Shown piece by piece: positions 50,387 to 60,013 of a DNA stretch of 64,000 nt (position 1 is its first letter; each line of letters starts with the position of its first letter). The stretch is from Labilithrix sp. (GTDB lineage Bacteria; Myxococcota_A; Polyangia; Polyangiales; Polyangiaceae): NCBI GenBank assembly GCA_019637175.1, contig JAHBWD010000037.1, forward strand, positions 1-64,000, read 5' to 3'. A program made the position numbers and the translations under genes. Below the pieces are notes generated by a model. It saw only the letters and a list, made by a program, of their open reading frames with translations. It searched no databases and was not told the DNA's origin.

Positions 50387-51529
50387 ATGGCCGCGCGCAT
50401 GTTGCTGTTCTTCTCCGTGGCGGTCCTCGTGATCGGGGGCGCTCACTATTACGTGTGGGCGCGCCTGGTGCGCGACGCCGCGCTGCCGTCGCCGTGGGGC
50501 CGCGTCGCCACGCTCTTGCTCGGCGCGCTGTTCCTCGTCGTGATGACGGGCTTCGTCGCGTACCGCGCGGTCTCCCGTGAGACGGCGTCGCCGTTCATGT
50601 GGGTCGGCTACGTCTGGTTCGGCACGCTCTTCTTCCTCGTGATCGCGCTCGGCCTCGCCGATCTCGTCAAGGCGATCGCGGTTCGGCCGGATCCCGGACC
50701 GATCGATCCCGATCGACGCCAGGCGATCGCGCGCCTCTTCGGCGGCGCCGCCGCGCTCTTCGGGCTCGGGACGGCGGCGTTCGGCGTCGTGAGCGCGCTC
50801 TCGCCGGTGGCCGTCAATCGCGTGCGCGTCGCGATCGATCGACTCGGCAAGAAGAGCGCGGGCTACCGCATCGTCCAGATCTCCGACGTCCACGTCGGAC
50901 CCACGATCGGCAAGGCGTTCATCGAGCACGTCGTCGCGCGGATCAACGCGCTCTCGCCCGATCTCGTCGCCATCACCGGCGATCTCGTCGACGGATCGGT
51001 CGAGGCCCTCGCCGAGCACGTCGCGCCTCTCGCCAAGCTGAAGGCGAGAGACGGCGTCTTCTTCGTGACCGGCAACCACGAGTATTACTCCGGCGCCGAC
51101 GAGTGGATCGCGCAGCTCGGCAAGCTCGGCGTCCGCGTCCTGTCGAACGAGCACGTCCGCATCGGCGGCGACGAGGGCTTCGACCTCGCCGGCATCGACG
51201 ATCCGACGTCGCGCGCTTCCGACCTCCGCAAGGCGCTCGCCGGGCGCGACGCTTCGCGCCCGGTCGTGCTCCTCGCGCATCAGCCGAAGGCCATCGAGCT
51301 CGCCGACGCGCTCGGGGTCGATCTCCAGCTCTCCGGTCACACACACGGCGGGCAGATGTTCCCTTGGAACTTCTTCGTGCGCCTCCAGCAGCCCTTCGTC
51401 GCGGGGCTCCACAAGCTCGCGCGCGCGCAGATCTACGTGAGCCGTGGGACCGGCTACTGGGGGCCGCCGATGCGCGTGGGCGCGCCCGCGGAGATCACCG
51501 AGATCGAGCTCCACCCGCGTGACGCGTGA
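50387..51529 (+). CDS. Membrane-anchored metallophosphoesterase
   Basis: 380 aa. Four membrane helices in residues 1-135, then a calcineurin-like phosphoesterase with ISDVHVGP, GDLVDG, TGNHEYY, LLAHQP and SGHTHGGQMFPW, the full metal-site set. It resembles the YkuE/YaeI group proposed to act on lipid-linked phosphates (UDP-diacylglucosamine-like or teichoic precursors). Faces likely the periplasm side of the membrane. Start ATG 50387. Confidence 0.88.
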   Translation: MAARMLLFFSVAVLVIGGAHYYVWARLVRDAALPSPWGRVATLLLGALFLVVMTGFVAYRAVSRETASPFMWVGYVWFGTLFFLVIALGLADLVKAIAVRPDPGPIDPDRRQAIARLFGGAAALFGLGTAAFGVVSALSPVAVNRVRVAIDRLGKKSAGYRIVQISDVHVGPTIGKAFIEHVVARINALSPDLVAITGDLVDGSVEALAEHVAPLAKLKARDGVFFVTGNHEYYSGADEWIAQLGKLGVRVLSNEHVRIGGDEGFDLAGIDDPTSRASDLRKALAGRDASRPVVLLAHQPKAIELADALGVDLQLSGHTHGGQMFPWNFFVRLQQPFVAGLHKLARAQIYVSRGTGYWGPPMRVGAPAEITEIELHPRDA

Positions 51530-51533
51530 CGGC

Positions 51534-51944
51534 TCACTTGCAGACGTGATCGCGCGGCACGCAGTCCGGGCCTGCGCCGCAGTCGACGCAGCGAAACGCG
51601 CTCGGGCAGCCGACACGCGCGCATGACGGCGGACACGGTCGCTCGCGGCAGTCCCACGTGCGGGCGTCGGCGCCCGGACAGAAATAGGGGGTCGCGTCGG
51701 GGCAGGAGACGTGCTCGAGGGTAGGGGAGCGCTCTGCGATCTCGACGCGCGCTCGCTCGTCGCTTCGAGGATCGCTCGACGCGCTCGTGGCGAGCTCGAC
51801 CTCCGGTCGCATCTCGTCGCGCTCGCTCGGGCGACGACGAGAGCGAGCTTCTCCGGCCTCCCCTTCCACCGAAGGTTCCACCGAAGGCGCGACGCTCGAG
51901 CCGCAGCCGAGCACGACCAGGGACCACACGACGGCGCAGCGCAT
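51534..51944 (-). CDS. Cys-rich lipoprotein
   Basis: 136 aa from ATG 51944, lipobox VVLGC (Cys14). A 60-residue charged, disordered linker precedes a C-terminal cluster of about 12 Cys (CPDATPYFCPGADARTWDC, CPPSCARVGC, CVDCGAGPDC). Similar in layout to the lipoproteins at 9572 and 10890. Convergent with the phosphoesterase, 4 bp apart. Function unknown. Confidence 0.72.
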   Translation of the reverse strand: MRCAVVWSLVVLGCGSSVAPSVEPSVEGEAGEARSRRRPSERDEMRPEVELATSASSDPRSDERARVEIAERSPTLEHVSCPDATPYFCPGADARTWDCRERPCPPSCARVGCPSAFRCVDCGAGPDCVPRDHVCK

Positions 51945-52173
51945 GGCCTCGACGTCGTGCAACGGCCGCACCTCGCCGTTCTCTGCGCGCGCGCGCGAGG
52001 CGCGCGTCTCATCACGTCTCACGGCGCAGCTTCGCCACACGACGTGACTGTGCGGGCGCCGCGCACCTCGACGGATCGTCGCGAGTTCTTCGTCCACAGA
52101 GGGCTAGAGCACGCACCCGCCGGGAATAATGCGGGCACATCGCGTGCAATTCGTCGTGTGCAAGGAGGCATGT

Positions 52174-53079
52174 GTGAGCCGTAAAGCCGAGGTCGTGTCT
52201 CTCGCCTCGAGACCTCGCGACCCGCGCGGCGCACGGGCCGGCCTCCTCGACACGCCGCCCTCGATGTCGTACCCCAAAGCCGCGTGGCAGCTCATCCACG
52301 ATGACCCCTTCGATCGCGTCCGCACCGACGCCGACGTCGAGGGCGTGGTCGCTTCGTTCGCCGCGCGGACGGCGACGCCGTACGCCGAGGTGCTCCGACG
52401 TCTGGTCGGCCTCGAGGAGATCTCGGAAGACGACGCGCGCGCGTTCTTCGGTCAGGTGCTCGAGCACCGCCGTGGCCTCGCGACCTCGCTCGAGCGCGAG
52501 GTTCACCTTCGCGTCGCTGCGCTCGATCTGCTCACGCTCCGGCCGCCGCGGAAGACGCTGCACAGCGGCAGCCATCCGATCATCGTCACCTCCGCGCTCC
52601 TCGAGAAGGCGCTCGAAGAGGCGAGCGCCGATCCGGTGACGGGCCTCCCGCAGCGCGCCCACTTCATGAGCCTCGTGAGCCACGAGCTCCGCCAGCGCCG
52701 CCGCCGCAAGGCTTGCGTCGCCTTCATCGATCTCGATCGCTTCAAGAACGTCAACGACGCCTACGGTCACGCCGCCGGCGACGAGGTGCTGCGCGCGCTC
52801 GGCGCCGCCGCGCGCGAGGTCCTCCGCCAGGGCGACGTCATCGCGCGCATCGGCGGCGACGAGTTCGCCGTGCTCGTGCTCGACGCCCTGCCCGACGAGG
52901 CCAACGCCGCCGTCGAGCGCCTCCGCGATCGCTTCGAGGCGCTCACGCGCCCGTTCGGCACGTCGTTCTCGGCGGGCATCGCCGTCGCGACGCAAGGTGA
53001 GTCGCCCGAGTCGCTCTTGATGCGCGCCGACGGCGCGATGTATCGGCAGAAGCGCGCGCGCGCCGCAGCGTCGGGGTAA
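52174..53079 (+). CDS. Diguanylate cyclase (GGDEF domain)
   Basis: 301 aa from GTG 52174, preceded by AAGGAGG with 5 nt spacing, which decides against the ATG at 52129. A helical N-terminal part of about 125 residues leads to a GGDEF domain: ADPVTGLPQRAHF, CVAFIDLDRFKNVNDAYGHAAGDEVL and the active-site RIGGDEFAVLV are intact, so it should make c-di-GMP. An RxxD inhibitory site (RQGD) sits 8 residues before GGDEF in about the right place. Signal input unknown; no membrane part. Confidence 0.9.
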   Translation: MSRKAEVVSLASRPRDPRGARAGLLDTPPSMSYPKAAWQLIHDDPFDRVRTDADVEGVVASFAARTATPYAEVLRRLVGLEEISEDDARAFFGQVLEHRRGLATSLEREVHLRVAALDLLTLRPPRKTLHSGSHPIIVTSALLEKALEEASADPVTGLPQRAHFMSLVSHELRQRRRRKACVAFIDLDRFKNVNDAYGHAAGDEVLRALGAAAREVLRQGDVIARIGGDEFAVLVLDALPDEANAAVERLRDRFEALTRPFGTSFSAGIAVATQGESPESLLMRADGAMYRQKRARAAASG

Positions 53080-53095
53080 TCGAGACTCTGTTAGG

Positions 53096-53797
53096 ATGCG
53101 GCGCGTGAACAAGCTCGCCGTCGCCGCCGCGCTCTCCCTCTCGTTCTCGTTCTTCTCCGGTGCGGCCCTCGCGCAGCCGACCGAGCCGCAGCCGACCGAG
53201 CCGCCGGCGACCGCGGAGCCGAGCCCGCCCGAGCCCGCGCCGCCGCCGCCCGCGGAGCCTTCGCCTCCGCTCGTCGAGCCCACGCCGCCGCCGCCGCCGT
53301 CGGTGGACCTGCCGGTGATGTCGGAGGAGTCGGACGACAAACCGATGTCCGAGGGCCGCGCGATCTCCTCGGCGTGGAACAGCGGCTTTCAGTGGGGCAT
53401 CGCGCCCGGCATCGCGTTCGTCGACGGCAAGACCGGCTTCTTCATGGGGCTGCGCTTCGGTTACGGCTTCGACACCGGCTCGGTGATCGTCGTGCCCGGC
53501 GTTCGCCTCGCCGGCTACTTCCTCGAGCGCGCGGTGTACCTCGGCATGCCGGTGATGAAGCTCGTCTACCCGATCGACCGCTTCGCCCCGTTCATCGAAG
53601 GCGGCGCCGGTGTGGGGCACGTCTCGGCCGACGGCGACATCACGTCACGCACCGCTGCGGCCCTCATGGTGGGCGGCGGCTTCATGATCCATTTCAGCAT
53701 GAAATTCGGCCTCGGCGTCGAGGCGAACTTCCAGACGATCACGGGATCGAACTTCCAGGCCTTCGGCGTCGGGCCCATCCTCGCCCTCGCGTTCTGA
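53096..53797 (+). CDS. Outer-membrane barrel with proline-rich linker
   Basis: 233 aa. Signal peptide ending at ALAQ, a 50-residue Pro/Glu/Ala linker (PEPAPPPPAEPSPP) and an about 130-residue barrel-type region of amphipathic strands ending in ...LALAF. The size suits an eight-strand barrel of the OmpA/OmpW kind. GTG 53105 is an alternative start. Located 16 bp after the GGDEF gene. Role unknown; the linker may span peptidoglycan. Confidence 0.7.
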   Translation: MRRVNKLAVAAALSLSFSFFSGAALAQPTEPQPTEPPATAEPSPPEPAPPPPAEPSPPLVEPTPPPPPSVDLPVMSEESDDKPMSEGRAISSAWNSGFQWGIAPGIAFVDGKTGFFMGLRFGYGFDTGSVIVVPGVRLAGYFLERAVYLGMPVMKLVYPIDRFAPFIEGGAGVGHVSADGDITSRTAAALMVGGGFMIHFSMKFGLGVEANFQTITGSNFQAFGVGPILALAF

Positions 53798-53815
53798 GCG
53801 GGCTATCCTCGAAGG

Positions 53816-54985
53816 GTGGTCGCTTTCCCTTCGCGGTACGTGAACCTGACGTCGGCGCGGCTTCGCTTCGGCGATCGCGTCGATCGGCTCGGGAGCTACC
53901 TCCTCAAGGTCGACGCGCCGGCGGACGCGGTGGTCGAGGCGATCGAGTCGCTGCCGAAGGGTGAGGGCTGGCGGCTCTTCGACCGAGGTGTGCGCGAAGG
54001 CTCCGCGGCGATCGCGAGCGCGCCTCGCGCGATTCGCGATCTGATCGACGAGGCCGCCTCCGTTCCCGTGTGGGTCGATTGGGACACGTGCGATCGCGGC
54101 GGCGAGCTCCTCATGCGCGCCGGTCCGCTCGGCGGCGCGGTGCTCGGGGCGAGGTCGCTCGTGCTCGGCTACGCGTCGCCCGCGGGCAACAAGCCGCTCG
54201 TCATGTCGGGCCGCCTCCAAGAGCAGGCGCTGAAGCGCCTCAACGAGACGTCGCGCTTCGTTCAGGCCGTGTGTCGACCCGGAGGAATGCGCCCGTTCGC
54301 CGACGGATGGCAGATCACGCTGAAGGTTCGCCTCATCCACGCGCAGGTCCGCAAGATGATCCTCGGGAGCGGCAAGTGGAACGAGGGCGCGTGGGGCGTC
54401 CCCGTCAATCAGCACGACATGGCGGGCACGACGCTGCTCTTCTCGGTCGCGATGATCGACGGGCTCCGCAAGCTCGGCATGCGCATCGAGGCCGACGAGG
54501 CCGAGCGCTACGTCCACTTGTGGCGATGGGTCGGCCAGGTCATCGGCGTTCATCGCGACATCCTCCCCACGTCGGAGCCCGACGCGATGCGCCTCGCCGA
54601 TCTCATCGGGGCGACGATGGGGCCGCCCGACGGAGACTCGCGCGATCTCACGCGCGCGCTCTTCCAGGCGGCGTGGGACGGCGCGCACACGCGCAAGCAA
54701 AAGCGCGACGCCGCGCGCAAGGTCCTCTTCGGCACGACCATCTGCCGCGAGCTCGTGGGCGACGATCTCGCCGATCAGCTCGGCGTCGAGCGTACGAGCT
54801 TCCGCTATGCGATGCCGATGGTGAGGCGCCTCGTGCGCAGCGTCGAGCGCTTCACGCGCGCGGTGCCGTTCGGCGAGCGGAGCGCGATCGCCGTGGGCGC
54901 GCGCTACTGGGATCGGGTCGTCGAGATCGGCCTCCAGGGCGCGACCTACGAGTTCGCGCTGCCGGATCGTCTGCTCGCGGCCTGA
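53816..54985 (+). CDS. MpaB-family oxygenase-like protein (DUF2236)
   Basis: 389 aa from GTG 53816. The conserved region NQHDMAGTTLLFSVAMIDGL, the segment WRWVGQVIGVHRDILP with two invariant-type His/Asp residues, and the helical rest fit the MpaB/latex-clearing oxygenase group, b-type heme proteins that cleave or oxidise lipids and terpenoids. Heme ligation is inferred, not shown. No signal peptide. Substrate unknown; no related pathway genes adjoin. Confidence 0.72.
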   Translation: MVAFPSRYVNLTSARLRFGDRVDRLGSYLLKVDAPADAVVEAIESLPKGEGWRLFDRGVREGSAAIASAPRAIRDLIDEAASVPVWVDWDTCDRGGELLMRAGPLGGAVLGARSLVLGYASPAGNKPLVMSGRLQEQALKRLNETSRFVQAVCRPGGMRPFADGWQITLKVRLIHAQVRKMILGSGKWNEGAWGVPVNQHDMAGTTLLFSVAMIDGLRKLGMRIEADEAERYVHLWRWVGQVIGVHRDILPTSEPDAMRLADLIGATMGPPDGDSRDLTRALFQAAWDGAHTRKQKRDAARKVLFGTTICRELVGDDLADQLGVERTSFRYAMPMVRRLVRSVERFTRAVPFGERSAIAVGARYWDRVVEIGLQGATYEFALPDRLLAA

Positions 54986-55037
54986 GCGAGCCCGCTTCTT
55001 CGCCCAAGATCGTGTCACACTTCGAGTCTGAGCCTCG

Positions 55038-56051
55038 ATGACCGGGAGCATGCGTCACCTCTCCCTGCTCAGCCTCGCCGCGCTCCTCGTCGCTTGCACC
55101 GGATCCGAGCGGCCCGCGCCGGCCGGCTCCGCGGCGCCTTCGACGGCGGCCCGCACGATCGCGCAGCAAAAGCCCCCGGTACCGCCGTCGAAGATGGATG
55201 AAGCGCCGCCGCGAGAGGCCGCGACGCCGCCGGCCGCCGCGTCGAAGACGGAGCCGCCGTACGACCTCGCCGCCGATCGTGAGAGGCGCGCGCGCACCGC
55301 GAAGGAGGAGCTGGGATCGCGGACGCAGGTGACCGTCGTGTCCGACATCTTCGTCGTGATCGGTCCGCCGGGTTGGCAGGGCGCGGCCTTCGAGCAAAGC
55401 GTGTCGCTGATGCGAAGCTCGATGGCCGGCTACATGAACAATCGCTTCGGCAAGAAGCCCGATCGCGCGATCAGCGTGTACCTCTTCCCGAGCGGCCAGC
55501 CCTACGAGGCGTTCTGCAAGAAGCAGTACGACGCGCCTTGCATCGCGCACTACGGCTTCTATCAACCGGCGAACCGCTACATGGTCATGAACGCCGGGCT
55601 CGGCCTCGGAACGCTCACGCACGAGATCGTCCATCCGCTCGTCGAGGCCGACTTCCCGGAAGCGCCGACGTGGCTCAACGAGGGGATCGCGTCGGTCTTC
55701 GAAGCGCCCGTCATCACCAAGCCCGGCGAGATCCACGGCGTGAAGAACTGGCGCCATCCCCGCCTCAAGCGCGCGATGACTTCGGCCTCGGAGAAGTCGC
55801 TCGCACGTCTCGACACGCTCTTCGGGATGAAGGACGAGACGTTCCGCGGTGACGGCGAAGATCGAAACTACGCGCTCGCGCGCTACGTCTGCCAGTGGCT
55901 CGACGAGCGCGGCAAGCTCTGGCCCTTCTATCAACGCTGGCGCGACACCGCGGAGAGCGATCCGACAGGCGTGAAGGCGTTCACCGACGTCGTCGGGATG
56001 ACGCCGACCGAAGCGCACGCGCTCTGGTCGAAGTGGGCGCTCGCGCTCTGA
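55038..56051 (+). CDS. Zinc metallopeptidase-like lipoprotein
   Basis: 337 aa. ATG 55038 or 55050; lipobox LVAC. After a Pro/Ala linker (to about residue 75) comes a catalytic-type domain with GLGTLTHEIVHPLVEADF, then WLNEGIASVFE: an HExxH motif plus a downstream Glu, the gluzincin arrangement. It resembles DUF1570/peptidase MA-like proteins. All metal ligands are present, so proteolytic activity is plausible in the periplasm or at the surface, fitting a predatory bacterium. Confidence 0.8.
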   Translation: MTGSMRHLSLLSLAALLVACTGSERPAPAGSAAPSTAARTIAQQKPPVPPSKMDEAPPREAATPPAAASKTEPPYDLAADRERRARTAKEELGSRTQVTVVSDIFVVIGPPGWQGAAFEQSVSLMRSSMAGYMNNRFGKKPDRAISVYLFPSGQPYEAFCKKQYDAPCIAHYGFYQPANRYMVMNAGLGLGTLTHEIVHPLVEADFPEAPTWLNEGIASVFEAPVITKPGEIHGVKNWRHPRLKRAMTSASEKSLARLDTLFGMKDETFRGDGEDRNYALARYVCQWLDERGKLWPFYQRWRDTAESDPTGVKAFTDVVGMTPTEAHALWSKWALAL

Positions 56052-56080
56052 TCGTCGCGTGAGGTACGCTCCGCTTCGTC

Positions 56081-56764
56081 TTGGCCGCGAAGCTCGAGCT
56101 CGACGTCCCAGGCCAAGGCACGACGTCCGCTCTCGTCTATCGCGCGCCCGATCCCGCCGGCGCGACCTTGATCCTCGCGCACGGCGCGGGCGCGCCGCAG
56201 ACGCATCCGTTCATGATCGACATGGCCGGTCGGATCGCGAACCGCGGGATCGACGTCGTGACGTTCAACTTCCTCTACAGCGAGCGGGGAAGGAAGCTGC
56301 CCGACCGCACGGGCGCGCTCGAGGCCTGTTGGCGCGCGGCGATCGCGAGCGTGCGGGCGCGCGGCGGCATCGGGAGGGAGCGCCTCTTCTGCGGCGGCAA
56401 GTCGATGGGCGGCCGCATCGCGTCGCACGTCGCGGCGGCGGGCGACGCTTCGATCGACGGGCTCGTGTTCCTCGGCTATCCGCTTCATCCGCCGGGCAAG
56501 CCGCGCGCGCGCCGCGACGAGCACCTGCCGCGCGTTCCGTGTCCGATGCTCTTCGTGCAAGGATCGCGCGACGCGTTCGGCGACGGGAGGGCGATCCGCG
56601 CGCTGGTCGAGCGCCTCCCCGGCGCCGCGCTGCACCTCGTCAAAGGCGGCGATCACTCCCTCGCGCTGCCGAAGCGCGAGGGCGCCGGCCGCCAAGAAGC
56701 GGCGCTCGCCGCCGCGGCGGACGCGATCGCCGCCTTCGTGCGAAGATCCGAGAAGCCCCGATGA
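56081..56764 (+). CDS. Alpha/beta hydrolase (KANL3/Tex30-like)
   Basis: 227 aa from TTG 56081. LILAHGAGAPQTHPFM, the nucleophile elbow CGGKSMGGR with Ser, Asp in FVQGSRDAFGD and His in GGDHSLAL give a complete triad. This small family of cytosolic hydrolases has no firm substrate. The stop overlaps the ATG of the next gene (ATGA), so the two proteins are coupled. Confidence 0.85.
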   Translation: MAAKLELDVPGQGTTSALVYRAPDPAGATLILAHGAGAPQTHPFMIDMAGRIANRGIDVVTFNFLYSERGRKLPDRTGALEACWRAAIASVRARGGIGRERLFCGGKSMGGRIASHVAAAGDASIDGLVFLGYPLHPPGKPRARRDEHLPRVPCPMLFVQGSRDAFGDGRAIRALVERLPGAALHLVKGGDHSLALPKREGAGRQEAALAAAADAIAAFVRRSEKPR

Positions 56765-57669
56765 GCGACCGCGTCTTGCCCAAGGTATCGTTCGATCACA
56801 CCGACCCGGGCCTTCGCCCCTTCATCGAGGTCGAGGCGAAGATCATCCTCGACGTCTTCGCCCAGGCGCGCGACGAGGTCTGGAGCGCGCGCGATCTCGT
56901 CGAGCGCGTCGCCGACACCGCGACGTCCGACGCCGAGGCCGGCGCGCGAGAGATGAGCGAGCAGGTCCCGTCGACGCGCAGGCTCCTGCCGGTGTGTCAG
57001 GAGGGCTGCGCGTACTGCTGCCACGGCCCGGTGTTCGCGTCGTCGGCGGAGATCTTGCGCGTCGCCGCTCACCTCCGGGCGACGCGATCGCCCGACGAGC
57101 TCGCGGCGCTGCGCACGCGCGCGAAGGAGACCGCCGCGCGCGTCGCGCCGCTCGATCTCGAGCAGCGCGCGGTCGAGAAGGTGCCATGCCCGCTGCTCGA
57201 TCAGGCGTCGGGGAGGTGCGGCGTCTATCCAGTGCGCCCGATCGCCTGTCGCGCATACCACTCGGGCAGCGTCGAGGCGTGCAAGAAGGGCTTCGACGCG
57301 TGCGAGACCAATCCGCTCTTGCCCATCAACCCCGCGCTCTTCCACGTCGCGCACGCGTACTCGTTCGGGATGATGACCGCGTGCGCCGCCGAGGGGCTCG
57401 ATCCCGGTCCGTACGATCTCGCCGTCGCGCTGCCGGCGGCGCTGGACGACGATCTGTCGGCGCGCTGGGTCGCCGGCGAGCGCGTCTTGCCCTCGACGGC
57501 GGTGAGCGAGCGCATGCGCGAGGGCTACGTCACGACGCTCGGGGAGCTCTCGGCGGATCTGCGCGCCGGCCGCCTCGACGCCGCGTCGCGCGTCGCGGCG
57601 AAGCTCGATCCGGATGCGCGTCGTCGCGAGCGGAACAAGAAGAAGCGGGAGCGCCGCAAGAATGGCTGA
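56761..57669 (+). CDS. YkgJ-family Cys-cluster protein
   Basis: 302 aa. The Cys motif VCQEGCAYCCHGPVF followed by PLLDQASGRCGVYPVRPIACR is the YkgJ signature, thought to bind a metal or iron-sulfur cluster. An N-terminal helical region of about 80 residues and a basic Arg/Lys tail (RRRERNKKKRERRKNG) flank it; the tail could bind nucleic acid or the ribosome. Coupled to the upstream hydrolase. Function of the family is unclear. Confidence 0.85.
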   Translation: MSDRVLPKVSFDHTDPGLRPFIEVEAKIILDVFAQARDEVWSARDLVERVADTATSDAEAGAREMSEQVPSTRRLLPVCQEGCAYCCHGPVFASSAEILRVAAHLRATRSPDELAALRTRAKETAARVAPLDLEQRAVEKVPCPLLDQASGRCGVYPVRPIACRAYHSGSVEACKKGFDACETNPLLPINPALFHVAHAYSFGMMTACAAEGLDPGPYDLAVALPAALDDDLSARWVAGERVLPSTAVSERMREGYVTTLGELSADLRAGRLDAASRVAAKLDPDARRRERNKKKRERRKNG

Positions 57670-58378
57670 GGCGCTCCGGATCGATCGCGCGCTCTTCGCT
57701 TCGCTGACGTTCGGCATGGCGGGGCTCGCGTGCAACACGGGTCGGAGCGCGCCGGTCGTGAGCGTCGTCGAGATCCCGGTCCAGCCGCCGCAACCCGACG
57801 CGGCTACGCCTCCCGTCTCCGCCGAGAAGATCGAAGACGTCGAGGGTCACGTCTCGCCCGACGACCCGCTCGACGAGGAAGACATCGGAAGCTCCGCCCT
57901 CGAGGGCGGCGACGCCGCATGGGCGCCGTGCGGCTTCGTCGATCCCAGCACGGTCACGCGGCCCACCTCGACGTGCAACGACGATCAAGGAACCGCGCGC
58001 GCGTGCGCGATGAAGAGCTGCTCGAGCTCGAGATTTCCGTTCCCCATGCAGAAGTGCGAAGCCTATCGGCGCTTCCTCAAGCCCAAGGTGGCCGACAAGG
58101 CGATCGACTGCCTTGCCAAGCTCACGAGCCAGCAGGTCTGCGACGCGTGCAACACGTACCGGTGCGGCGATCTCGCGATGAAGACGGCGTGCCCCGATCC
58201 CTCGGCCGACGCGACGTGCGCTCGGATCACCGCCGCGTGCCGCTCGGTCTCGATGACCGACTGCAAGACGTACCTCGCCGGGCTCAACGCGGCCGGTCGC
58301 GCGAAGATGCAGAGCTGCCTCAGCGCGACGTCGGGGTGTGGCTTCGGGATCTACTCCTGCGCCGAGAGCCTCTACTGA
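57662..58378 (+). CDS. Lipoprotein with Cys-rich helical domain
   Basis: 238 aa, ATG 57662 inside the end of the previous gene (8-bp overlap). Lipobox GLAC (Cys24), an acidic Pro/Val linker to about residue 85, then about 14 Cys in CxxxC-type helical hairpins (CAMKSCSSS, VCDACNTYRCG, CARITAACRS, DCKTYLAG, CAESLY). A disulfide-rich surface domain of unknown role; same general type as 10890-11417. Confidence 0.78.
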   Translation: MAEALRIDRALFASLTFGMAGLACNTGRSAPVVSVVEIPVQPPQPDAATPPVSAEKIEDVEGHVSPDDPLDEEDIGSSALEGGDAAWAPCGFVDPSTVTRPTSTCNDDQGTARACAMKSCSSSRFPFPMQKCEAYRRFLKPKVADKAIDCLAKLTSQQVCDACNTYRCGDLAMKTACPDPSADATCARITAACRSVSMTDCKTYLAGLNAAGRAKMQSCLSATSGCGFGIYSCAESLY

Positions 58379-58380
58379 GC

Positions 58381-58411
58381 GTGAGAGGCGCTGCCCGCGC
58401 TTCTTTTTTTT
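58381..58411 (+). terminator. GC-rich segment with T-tract, possible terminator
   Basis: A GC-rich run (GGCGCTGCCCGCGC) is followed by TTC and an eight-T tract (58404-58411), rare in this genome. It lies just after the lipoprotein stop at 58378. The stem is weak by eye. Confidence 0.4.
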
Positions 58412-58511
58412 GCGGCGGATCTTCGCAGGCGCTCGAGCCACGTCGGGATGGCTGGCGAGAGCCGTGCTATTGCTATAAGACCGTCTCGACGACTCATCCT
58501 GCGTAACCGCC

Positions 58512-59033
58512 ATGACGATCCCGAAGCGCCCCGCCTCGACCCGCCCGCCTCCGTCCATCGGACCTTCGCAGCGTCCGTCCAACGTCAAGGACGCGCTGAC
58601 GGAGGCACGCGCGATCTCCGGCGGCAATCTCGGTCGGCCGTCGACGGCGCCGGCCTCGTTCGTCGGCGGGCGCAAGACGATCATGATCGTCGACGACGAC
58701 GCGGCGATGCGCGCGAAGCTCAAGGAGGGCCTCGAGCCGTACTACGACGTCATCGAAGCGAAAGACGGCATGGAGGCGGCTGACCTCGCGGGCAAGGTGC
58801 AGCCCCCGGCGATGATCGTCTGCGACGTCGTCATGCCCCGCGTCGACGGCTTCACGCTCGCGAAGATCCTGCGCGGCAACCCGACGATGAAGAAGGTCCC
58901 GATCATGTTCGTCTCGTCGCGCAACAGCCCGCAAGACGTGACGCAGGCGCTCGTTCTCGGCGCGTGCCAGTACGTGCTCAAGAGCACACCGATCTCCGAC
59001 ATCGTCGCGAAGATTCGCAAGATCGTGAGCTGA
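58512..59033 (+). CDS. Response-regulator receiver protein with N-terminal extension
   Basis: 173 aa. A disordered Pro/Ser/Arg N-terminal arm of about 54 residues precedes a CheY-like receiver: KTIMIVDDDAAMR, phospho-acceptor Asp105 in CDVVMPRVDGF, the Ser in MFVSSR and Lys in YVLKSTP. All catalytic residues are intact. There is no output domain. TATAAG at 58474-58479 could be a -10 element. The site-2 protease gene begins 8 bp after it, suggesting co-expression. Confidence 0.88.
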   Translation: MTIPKRPASTRPPPSIGPSQRPSNVKDALTEARAISGGNLGRPSTAPASFVGGRKTIMIVDDDAAMRAKLKEGLEPYYDVIEAKDGMEAADLAGKVQPPAMIVCDVVMPRVDGFTLAKILRGNPTMKKVPIMFVSSRNSPQDVTQALVLGACQYVLKSTPISDIVAKIRKIVS

Positions 59034-59040
59034 GCGCGCA

Positions 59041-60006
59041 GTGCAGTTTCGGTTCGGCAGCATCCCGATTCGCATCCGCGTGCAGTTTCTCTTCATGGCG
59101 GTCCTGCTCGGCGGGGCCAACGCGCGCGAGCCGCAGAAGCTCGGCATCTGGGCGGCCGTCGTCTTCGTCTCGGTGCTCGTTCACGAGCTCGGTCACGCGT
59201 TCGTGGGGCGCGCGTTCGGCCTCTCTCCGCAGATCGAGCTCCACATGATGGGCGGCACGACGTCGTGGCAGGAGCCTCGCGACGTCGGCAACGGCCGGTC
59301 GATCGCGATCAGCCTCGCGGGGCCGTTCGCCGGCTTCATCCTCGGCGGGGCGACGCTCGTCGCGAGCCAGTTGATCCAACCGGGGCACGCGCTCGCGGAT
59401 CACGCGATCAAGAGCCTGCTCTGGGTCAACATCGGCTGGGGCATCATCAACCTCGTGCCGATGCTCCCGCTCGACGGCGGAAACGTGATGCGCTCGGCGC
59501 TCCACATCTTCACGGGCGGGCGCGGAGAGAAGCCCGCGCGCGTCGTCTCCGCGATCATCGCCGGTTGCGTCCTCGCCCTCGCCACGCTCTTCGGGCAGAT
59601 TTGGATCGGCGTCCTCGCCGGGCTGTTCGCGTACATCAACGTCCAGGCCTTGCGCCAGGCCGACACGCGCGCCGCCGACGCGCCGCTCGCCGTGGCGATC
59701 GAGGCGGCGTACGTCGCGCTCGAGCGCCACGACGGCGCGCAGGCGATCGCGCTGCTCCGCCCGGCGCTCTCTCCGCGCGCGTCGTCGGACTTGCGCGCGA
59801 TCGCGTTGCGGATCTACGCGTACGCGCTCTTGATCGAGGGTGAGTGGGCCGAGCTCCTCCCGCTGCTCGCCGCCGAGCGCACGCTCATCGGCCCCGAAGA
59901 GCTCTCGCGCTACGCGAAGACGGCGCGCGAGCTCGGGCGCGCGGACGACGCGACGCGCATCGACGCGCTCGTCCTCCGCCCGCGGCCGGCGAACGACTTC
60001 GGCTGA
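59041..60006 (+). CDS. Site-2 protease family membrane metallopeptidase (M50)
   Basis: 321 aa from GTG 59041. VLVHELGHAFVG holds the zinc ligands His48 and His52 with Glu49, and LPLDGG holds Asp145, the third ligand. About five membrane helices lie in residues 15-205, followed by a TPR-like helical soluble part. S2P enzymes cleave membrane-bound regulators in the bilayer to release signals. Pairing with a receiver protein suggests regulated signalling; target unknown. Confidence 0.88.
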   Translation: MQFRFGSIPIRIRVQFLFMAVLLGGANAREPQKLGIWAAVVFVSVLVHELGHAFVGRAFGLSPQIELHMMGGTTSWQEPRDVGNGRSIAISLAGPFAGFILGGATLVASQLIQPGHALADHAIKSLLWVNIGWGIINLVPMLPLDGGNVMRSALHIFTGGRGEKPARVVSAIIAGCVLALATLFGQIWIGVLAGLFAYINVQALRQADTRAADAPLAVAIEAAYVALERHDGAQAIALLRPALSPRASSDLRAIALRIYAYALLIEGEWAELLPLLAAERTLIGPEELSRYAKTARELGRADDATRIDALVLRPRPANDFG

Positions 60007-60013
60007 GGCCGCG